Source of the DNA: an uncultured Gammaproteobacteria bacterium
GTDB lineage: Bacteria > Pseudomonadota > Gammaproteobacteria > SZUA-140
Assembly: GCA_945787585.1 (NCBI GenBank)
Contig: CALZIG010000177.1
Span: 1-12,546, forward strand
DNA length: 12,546 bases
Direction of reading: 5' to 3'
How positions within the stretch are numbered: position 1 is the stretch's first letter; every line of letters begins with the position of its first letter. This document shows positions 7,779-12,546 of the stretch, in pieces. The notes beneath the pieces were generated by a model. It did no database searches, was not told the DNA's origin, and saw only the letters and a list, made by a program, of their open reading frames with translations. Both the position numbers and the translations under genes were made by a program.

Positions 7779-8783
7779 CTACGCCCTATTCATCGGAAAT
7801 GACACCACCTCATCAATCGAGTGCGCTTCAGTTTTCACCATCAACAAACGGTCAAACCCCAGTGCGACACCCGCTGATGATGGCAGACCTGCTGTAAGTG
7901 CAGCCTGCAGCCGTCCGTTACCGCCAGGCTGCTCTTGACCATTAGCTTGTCGGCGACGATGGTCACTATCCTGACGCCGCAGCAATTCATCTGCATCACA
8001 GAGTTCATGATAACCATTGGCTAGCTCAATACCTGTGACGTAGAGCTCAAAACGCTCCGCCAATGCCACGTCACCTTCCACCCTGATCCGCGCCAGTGCG
8101 GCCTGAGAGGCGGGATAATCATAGATAAACAGCGGTTGCTCATGTCCCAGATGCGGCTCTATCAAGTGACTCATCAACATGTCTAGCCAGCCATCACGAT
8201 CCATTGCATCGACGCCATGATCCTGTGCGATCCCGGCACCCACAGCGCACTGCCACAGCGCGGCCTTCGGTACGGTATGCGGGTCGATATCAAGATAGTG
8301 TTGAAAAATAGCGACGTAGCTGATGCGTTCAAATGAGCTATCAAGCCCTAACAATGTCTGCACCAGCAGCTCCACCTCATCCATTAATACGAAATGGTTG
8401 AAACCGACTCGATACCACTCCAGCATCGTAAACTCAGGGTTGTGATACGCACCGCTTTCACCATCACGAAATGCTTTGCAGAGCTGATAGATGGAGCCAC
8501 TCCCTGCCGCCAGCAGTCGTTTCATCGCGACTTCTGGTGAGGTCTGTAAATAGAGCGGCGTATCCGCGGGCAAGCCCGGGCCGTTGTATCGAGTGGAAAA
8601 ACTTTGCAGGTGGGGGTCACTGACCGTCGCGGCAGAAAGGAGGGGCGTCTCGACCTCCAGCACACCGCGCGCCGCAAAAAACTCACGGGTCTTTGCTAAT
8701 AGCGCGGCGCGCAGATGGATATTTTCGATCGACGCCGTTGGCCGCCAATCTTCACACACGCTAGTTCTTGACGCGGGAGACAT
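7779..8783 (-). CDS. epmA: EF-P--(R)-beta-lysine ligase
   Basis: EpmA (also known as PoxA, YjeA or GenX) is a paralogue of the lysyl-tRNA synthetase catalytic core that activates (R)-beta-lysine and attaches it to a lysine of EF-P instead of to tRNA. The protein lacks an anticodon-binding domain. From the ATG at 8783 it has 334 residues. Class II motif 1 ([13 protein letters not shown], about 35-47), motif 2 ([19 protein letters not shown], about 105-123) and motif 3 ([11 protein letters not shown], about 305-315) are all present, as is [10 protein letters not shown]. The ATG lies inside efp (23-nt overlap), with GGAG just upstream. A GTG at 8759, two nt beyond the efp stop, would give 326 residues and aligns better with the E. 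coli N-terminus, so the start is uncertain. Overlap with efp implies one transcript and matched production of enzyme and substrate. Confidence 0.95.
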   Translation of the reverse strand: MSPASRTSVCEDWRPTASIENIHLRAALLAKTREFFAARGVLEVETPLLSAATVSDPHLQSFSTRYNGPGLPADTPLYLQTSPEVAMKRLLAAGSGSIYQLCKAFRDGESGAYHNPEFTMLEWYRVGFNHFVLMDEVELLVQTLLGLDSSFERISYVAIFQHYLDIDPHTVPKAALWQCAVGAGIAQDHGVDAMDRDGWLDMLMSHLIEPHLGHEQPLFIYDYPASQAALARIRVEGDVALAERFELYVTGIELANGYHELCDADELLRRQDSDHRRRQANGQEQPGGNGRLQAALTAGLPSSAGVALGFDRLLMVKTEAHSIDEVVSFPMNRA

Positions 8784-9330
8784 ACTCTCCAGTGCGTGTA
8801 TCAACTTTTAGCAGATCACCAATATCCACAAACAGCGGCACACGCACCACCGCACCAGTCTCAAGTGTTGCAGGCTTGCCGCCCCCGCCAGAGGTATCGC
8901 CACGTACGCCGGGATCGGTATCGCTCACCGCCAGCTCTACAAAATTAGGGGGCGCGACTGACAATGGCACACCGTCCCACAGCGTCACCAGACAGGTTTC
9001 CTGGCCTTTCAACCATTTTGCAGTCTCCGCCATCGCGGTTTCACTCACTGCATGTTGCTCAAACGTGGTGGGTTCCATAAAGTGCCACTGTTCACCATCC
9101 GAATAGAGGTACTCCATCTCGGTGTCCATCACATCGGCCGCCTCGACCGACTCCCCCGACTTATAGGTCCGCTCATAGACACGTCCACTCTTCAGATTAC
9201 GCAGCTTCACCCGACAAAAGGCTTGCCCCTTACCCGGTTTCACAAACTGATTTTCGATAATCGAGCAGGGATCACCATCAATCATCAGTTTCAGGCCACT
9301 CCTAAAATCATTGGTGTTATGTATCGCCAT
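8761..9330 (-). CDS. efp: Elongation factor P
   Basis: EF-P binds between the ribosomal P and E sites and stimulates peptide-bond formation at consecutive prolines. The protein has 189 residues (E. coli 188). It shows the three beta-barrel domains in order: a KOW-like N-terminal domain, an OB domain starting near [12 protein letters not shown], and a C-terminal OB domain with [30 protein letters not shown]. The modification loop is KPGKGQAF. Counting from the ATG at 9330, the modified lysine is K34, exactly as in E. coli. A TTG two codons earlier (9336) is in frame, but using it would shift this number and it is less well placed. The lysine loop together with adjacent epmA and epmB indicates beta-lysylation, not rhamnosylation (which uses arginine). 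The 3' end overlaps epmA. Confidence 0.98.
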   Translation of the reverse strand: MAIHNTNDFRSGLKLMIDGDPCSIIENQFVKPGKGQAFCRVKLRNLKSGRVYERTYKSGESVEAADVMDTEMEYLYSDGEQWHFMEPTTFEQHAVSETAMAETAKWLKGQETCLVTLWDGVPLSVAPPNFVELAVSDTDPGVRGDTSGGGGKPATLETGAVVRVPLFVDIGDLLKVDTRTGEYVSRVKN

Positions 9331-9419
9331 TTTCAATCCAGTCTCTTAAATAAGCATAAGCACGCTATTGTATACAACAATGCTTTACCAATAAAACGTA
9401 ACTACTCTAAACTTGCAAA
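9331..9419. promoter_or_regulatory. Divergent efp / epmB promoter region
   Basis: These 89 nt separate the efp and epmB starts and must serve both. For efp, a TACAAT -10 (9372-9367, minus strand) is the best match; its -35 is poor. For epmB, TTTACC (9384-9389) and TCTAAA (9406-9411), 16 nt apart, form a weak plus-strand promoter. A start point about seven nt downstream would fall within zero to three bases of the epmB ATG. The 10-nt palindrome TTGTATACAA (9368-9377) overlaps the efp -10. All placements are by eye. Confidence 0.4.
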
Positions 9420-10457
9420 ATGAATTCAATATTACCGCTTTCCCAAGACCATTCGCCGCAGCCAACGCCACGCTGGCAGCAGGCGATGGCCGACGCCATC
9501 CGCACCCCCGAGGCACTGCTGGCCGCTCTTGCACTCACACCAGCACAATTGCCCGCCATCTTTAACGGCGGCGATCAGTTCCCACTACGCGTTCCTCATA
9601 GCTTTGTGGCGAGAATGAAGCAGGGCGACCCTGATGACCCATTATTACGTCAGGTACTGCCACTGAGTCAGGAAAATGAGCTGACCCAGGGCTATCTCGA
9701 CGACCCAGTGGGTGATCTCGATGCCAGCGAGACCCCGGGGCTGCTACACAAGTACCACGGCCGCGCACTGCTGATCACCACTGCCGCCTGTGCCGTCCAT
9801 TGCCGTTACTGTTTCCGCCGCAACTTCCCTTATCAGCAGCAAAACGCCGCCGCCAGTCAATGGGATGAGACCATCCGCTACATTGAACAAGACACCAGCA
9901 TCACCGAAGTGATCCTCAGTGGCGGCGACCCCCTCGCCCTGAGCGATCAGCGCCTCGCGGCACTTTCCAACAAACTCGATCAGATCCCGCACCTCACACG
10001 GCTGCGCATACACACCCGCCTCCCGGTTGTCATTCCAGCGCGCATTTGCGACTCACTCATCACATGGCTCAACAGCAGTCGGCTCTCTCCGGTGGTCGTT
10101 GTTCACATCAATCATCCGAACGAAATCGATAACGACCTCCACGAAGCGCTGCAATGGCTCCAGACGGTGCCCCGCATCACCCTGCTCAACCAGAGCGTGC
10201 TACTTCAAGGGGTCAATGACGATAGCAAAACATTGATCGCCCTCAGCGAAGCGTTGTTTACCAGCGGCGTGCACCCCTACTACCTTCATCTGCTCGACAA
10301 AGCACGGGGCACCGCCCATTTCGACATCCCCCTGGCGCGTGCCACCACCATTTTTGATGAAATACACGCAAAGCTGCCCGGATATCTTGTTCCGAGGCTG
10401 GTGCAGGAGCAGGCCGGCGCATCCGGCAAAACGTTACTTCCCCTTAATTCCATATAA
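9420..10457 (+). CDS. epmB: EF-P lysine 2,3-aminomutase (radical SAM)
   Basis: EpmB (YjeK) is a radical SAM, PLP-dependent aminomutase converting L-lysine to (R)-beta-lysine, the substrate EpmA transfers to EF-P. The 345-residue length fits E. coli EpmB (342). The iron-sulfur cluster motif CAVHCRYC has C124, C128 and C131. RVPHSFVARMKQGDPDDPLLRQVLP (about 57-81) and PGLLHKYHGRALL are family blocks, SGGDP (167-171) follows the first barrel strands, and LNQSVLLQGVND and PYYLHLLDKARGTAHF are typical of the aminomutase barrel. K337 in GKTLLPL is the likely PLP lysine. The ATG at 9420 has no visible Shine-Dalgarno sequence, but the conserved N-terminal tryptophan region lies downstream of it and later starts would cut it. 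It is divergent from efp, as in E. coli. Its position alone does not show whether the fimX-like gene 77 nt downstream is cotranscribed. Confidence 0.96.
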   Translation: MNSILPLSQDHSPQPTPRWQQAMADAIRTPEALLAALALTPAQLPAIFNGGDQFPLRVPHSFVARMKQGDPDDPLLRQVLPLSQENELTQGYLDDPVGDLDASETPGLLHKYHGRALLITTAACAVHCRYCFRRNFPYQQQNAAASQWDETIRYIEQDTSITEVILSGGDPLALSDQRLAALSNKLDQIPHLTRLRIHTRLPVVIPARICDSLITWLNSSRLSPVVVVHINHPNEIDNDLHEALQWLQTVPRITLLNQSVLLQGVNDDSKTLIALSEALFTSGVHPYYLHLLDKARGTAHFDIPLARATTIFDEIHAKLPGYLVPRLVQEQAGASGKTLLPLNSI

Positions 10458-10534
10458 AGTAATTAACAGCTGCAACCGATACTACCTACGGCGGCGGATC
10501 AATAATGCATACAATACTAAATTAAGGACAGCCA
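10458..10534 (+). promoter_or_regulatory. epmB to FimX-like gene spacer with ribosome site and weak -10
   Basis: The 77-nt spacer holds AAGGA six nt before the GTG at 10535, which decides that start. TACAAT at 10510-10515 resembles a -10 element, but no acceptable -35 lies 16-18 nt upstream. No terminator hairpin after epmB is evident, so readthrough from epmB is possible. Confidence 0.35.
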
Positions 10535-12304
10535 GTGAGCACCCACAACCAGACAATTGGCAATAAAGCACAGCCTCTGAAATTGCTCCTGCTTGGCGCT
10601 ACAAAAACAGAAGGGACACAATGCCTTAAATTGGTCGTCCACTGCGGCCTCCTGATCACCTACGAAAATGCCAAAGACCAGGCAACCTTAAATCAGGCAC
10701 TCACTAAACAAAAATGGGATTTAATCATCCACTGCAATCCGCTTGAGAACGTCAACATCAGGCAGATCGTCGCTGCGTTAAAGGCTCATAATGCCGACAG
10801 CCCGCTGTTATTTTTAACCGATGAGCTCTCAAGCGAAACAGCCTTGCAAGCGCTGTTAGACGGGGCGCATAACGTCATCTCATTGCAACATCAAAAACAT
10901 TTACAACTGATTCTTAAACGCACCGTCGCAACACTTGTTGAGCAGCGCCTGCTGCATCAACTGCAAACAGAAACCGTCACTGAAACCAAACCACCAGCAG
11001 CAAAGCCTATTACCAATAAAAAAGACCTGCTCACTGGTCTTTACAATAAACCTTATTTTCTTGCGGAATCAACACATATATTTGAACAATGTTCATCTGA
11101 TGATAGTTCAGGCAATGGCCTACTCTATATCAAGCTCAATAAAATCGATGAACTCATCGCCAAAGTGGGTGTGGCGTCAGCCGACTTAATCATTGCTGAC
11201 GTCGCCAACTGTATCAGCGAGCACATTCCCGGTAGCGCACTTCTTGCCCGATTTGATGACACTAACTTCACCGCGCTATTACAGCAAACAGACATTAAGC
11301 AGCTCACCACCCTTGCAGATGCCATCTGTAATACAGTGGCAAACCATCAAATTAATGTCGCAGGGGCAAAGATGCCTCACGTTTCATTAAATATTGGCAT
11401 TTCCATCAGCAGTGAAAATATAAACAACGTATCACTACTCATCAGTACCGCTCAACTGGCCTGTAAAGAAGCGACCATTGCGGGTATTAATCAAGCGCGC
11501 ATCTTTAACACCGATGATAGTGATCAAGCAAAGGCCGGCAACGATGAACAAAAACCAGGGCAACACATCCAGCTCGCACTCAAAGATAATCGCTTCAAAT
11601 TACTCTATCAACCCATCGTCAGCCTGCAGTCAAAGACGGCGGAAAATTATGAAATACTGTTAAGAATGATAGATGAAAACGGAAATGAAATTCTCCCCGG
11701 TGAGTTTATGCCCACTGCTGTAGAAGCGGGACTAATGCCGGCCATTGACCGCTGGGTGACACGCAATGCGCTCAGTGAACTTTCCGAGCGCAGACTTGAT
11801 GGCAAAGACACCAGCTTTTTTATCAAAATCGATCATACAACACTCAGCGACAATGACTTTCACCCATGGCTCAGTGAGCGACTACGCGCCGCAAAGATCC
11901 CCGGTGATGCGCTGGTGTTCGAAATCAGCGAACGTTCTGACCTCAAAGACCCCGAGCAGGTAAATTACTTTATCGAACAGCTTAAAATACTGCATTGTCG
12001 TGCGGGGCTTGATCACTTCGGTGGCAACGCTGGTTCAATCGAACGGCTGCAACGACTGCCAGTCGATTTTATTAAAATTGATCGCAGCCTGGTGCAGACC
12101 ATCAATGATGATGATAAAGTAAAATCAAAGGTCAAAAACCTACTGGCTACTGCACATGAGAAAGAGATTCGCGGCATCGCAGAATTTGTACAGGACGCAA
12201 AAACACTAAGTAGCCTTTGGTCATGTAAAATGGATTATATTCAGGGTTATTTTTTACAGCAGCCCGACGGTACAATGGATTACGATTTTACTGATGAAAA
12301 CTAG
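10535..12304 (+). CDS. FimX-like degenerate receiver-GGDEF-EAL protein (probable c-di-GMP effector)
   Basis: This 589-residue cytoplasmic protein has three signalling domains, all apparently non-catalytic. Residues about 15-135 form a receiver-like fold without acid residues: the first-strand aspartate pair is replaced by GA, the phosphoacceptor position in WDLIIHCN is C67, and the lysine is missing. After a short linker, DLLTGLYNK (164-172) opens a GGDEF domain whose signature is FDDTN (240-244); no RxxD inhibitory site is seen. The EAL domain (about 345-589) keeps LYQPI, E373 (EIL in place of EAL), EISE (463-466), K514 and YIQGYF. It has K431 where the metal-binding Asn belongs, D493-H494 in place of Asp-Asp, and AEFVQ (549-553) in place of AEGVE. 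This pattern resembles FimX, which binds c-di-GMP to control type IV pili, but the PAS domain of Pseudomonas FimX is absent. The GTG start has AAGGA six nt upstream. The function remains inference. Confidence 0.88.
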   Translation: MSTHNQTIGNKAQPLKLLLLGATKTEGTQCLKLVVHCGLLITYENAKDQATLNQALTKQKWDLIIHCNPLENVNIRQIVAALKAHNADSPLLFLTDELSSETALQALLDGAHNVISLQHQKHLQLILKRTVATLVEQRLLHQLQTETVTETKPPAAKPITNKKDLLTGLYNKPYFLAESTHIFEQCSSDDSSGNGLLYIKLNKIDELIAKVGVASADLIIADVANCISEHIPGSALLARFDDTNFTALLQQTDIKQLTTLADAICNTVANHQINVAGAKMPHVSLNIGISISSENINNVSLLISTAQLACKEATIAGINQARIFNTDDSDQAKAGNDEQKPGQHIQLALKDNRFKLLYQPIVSLQSKTAENYEILLRMIDENGNEILPGEFMPTAVEAGLMPAIDRWVTRNALSELSERRLDGKDTSFFIKIDHTTLSDNDFHPWLSERLRAAKIPGDALVFEISERSDLKDPEQVNYFIEQLKILHCRAGLDHFGGNAGSIERLQRLPVDFIKIDRSLVQTINDDDKVKSKVKNLLATAHEKEIRGIAEFVQDAKTLSSLWSCKMDYIQGYFLQQPDGTMDYDFTDEN

Positions 12305-12342
12305 TGTTGGCAGTAAGGGCTATAGACAACAAGTTACACTAG
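12301..12342. repeat. Inverted repeat CTAGTGT / ACACTAG between convergent genes
   Basis: CTAGTGT (12301-12307, overlapping the FimX-like stop codon) is the exact reverse complement of ACACTAG (12336-12342), with a 28-nt loop. No U-tract follows on either strand, so a terminator role is weak; the repeat may be fortuitous. Confidence 0.3.
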
Positions 12343-12358
12343 AATCATCGGAACAGAA

Positions 12359-12546
12359 TTACGCTTTCATCATCTCCACCAACTTTCCCGCCAGCAGTTG
12401 CATATCCGCTTTCAAATGACTGGTGGCCCGCCATACCAGTGCAATCTCACGGTGTGGCCCGGGTTCATCGAGTGGCCGTAGTTCAATGGTCACCTGACTG
12501 AGCAGTGCCGAATCGAGCGCCATCTCTGGCACCAGCGTGATGCCCT
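12359..12546 (-). CDS. LysR-family regulator, OxyR-like, C-terminal fragment (5' end beyond window)
   Basis: Only the last 62 codons and the TAA stop are inside the window; the rest lies to the right. The visible peptide starts GITLVPEMALDSALL and continues through ELRPLDEPGPHREIALVWRA, ending with a helix of about 20 residues. The GITLxPEMA block, the P-x-P-x-REI-x-LVWR strand and the final helix match the end of the effector-binding domain of OxyR-type LysR regulators, which activate peroxide-defence genes when a cysteine pair is oxidised. The DNA-binding helix-turn-helix and the redox cysteines are out of view, so OxyR is likely but not proven. It converges on the FimX-like gene with 54 nt between stops, and no regulatory link between the two can be claimed. 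Confidence 0.8.
   Translation of the reverse strand, partial: GITLVPEMALDSALLSQVTIELRPLDEPGPHREIALVWRATSHLKADMQLLAGKLVEMMKA

Noticed and set aside
1..12546. Mobile elements, CRISPR arrays, toxin-antitoxin pairs or a defence island
   Set aside because: No transposase, integrase, regular direct repeats or defence-type proteins were seen; nearly all the sequence is accounted for by conserved housekeeping and signalling genes.

Overview
The window reads as an ordinary chromosomal segment of a free-living-type gammaproteobacterium. The strongest evidence is the gene order pncC-recA-recX-alaS-lysC, read on the minus strand, which is the arrangement of Pseudomonas and related gammaproteobacteria (csrA would be expected just past the left edge). 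Protein sequences agree: a Pseudomonas-like aspartokinase, an E. coli-numbered RecA, and the EF-P/EpmA/EpmB beta-lysylation set. I cannot name a genus. I see no insertion sequence, prophage, CRISPR array, rRNA or complete tRNA gene.

Layout. Positions 1-5506 (minus strand) hold recA, recX, alaS and the 5' part of lysC: homologous recombination, its modulator, alanyl-tRNA charging and entry into the aspartate amino-acid family. pncC lies upstream of recA in the same orientation (5699-6184). psd (phosphatidylserine decarboxylase, plus strand) is divergent from pncC and runs convergently into a small PilZ-domain gene (7175-7540, minus). Next is a compact translation-factor module: efp and epmA overlap on the minus strand, and epmB is divergent on the plus strand. 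EpmB makes (R)-beta-lysine, EpmA ligates it to EF-P, and EF-P then relieves ribosome stalling at polyproline. Downstream of epmB on the plus strand is a 589-residue pseudo-receiver/GGDEF/EAL protein of FimX type in which all three domains have lost catalytic residues. The right edge carries the 3' end of a LysR-family, OxyR-like regulator on the minus strand.

Most interesting points. (1) recX has no conventional in-frame start upstream of its conserved N-terminus. The only ATG, 3 nt after the recA stop, is in the +1 frame and leads directly into the slippery heptamer A AAA AAC; a -1 shift there enters the recX frame exactly. This may be programmed frameshifting, a one-base homopolymer error or mutation, or a CTG start. 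(2) The FimX-like protein lacks the PAS domain of Pseudomonas FimX and looks like a pure c-di-GMP effector. (3) recA has no recognisable gammaproteobacterial LexA box in its 192-bp leader. (4) The alaS leader holds overlapping, mutually exclusive inverted repeats. I did not find a convincing wholly new multi-gene system.
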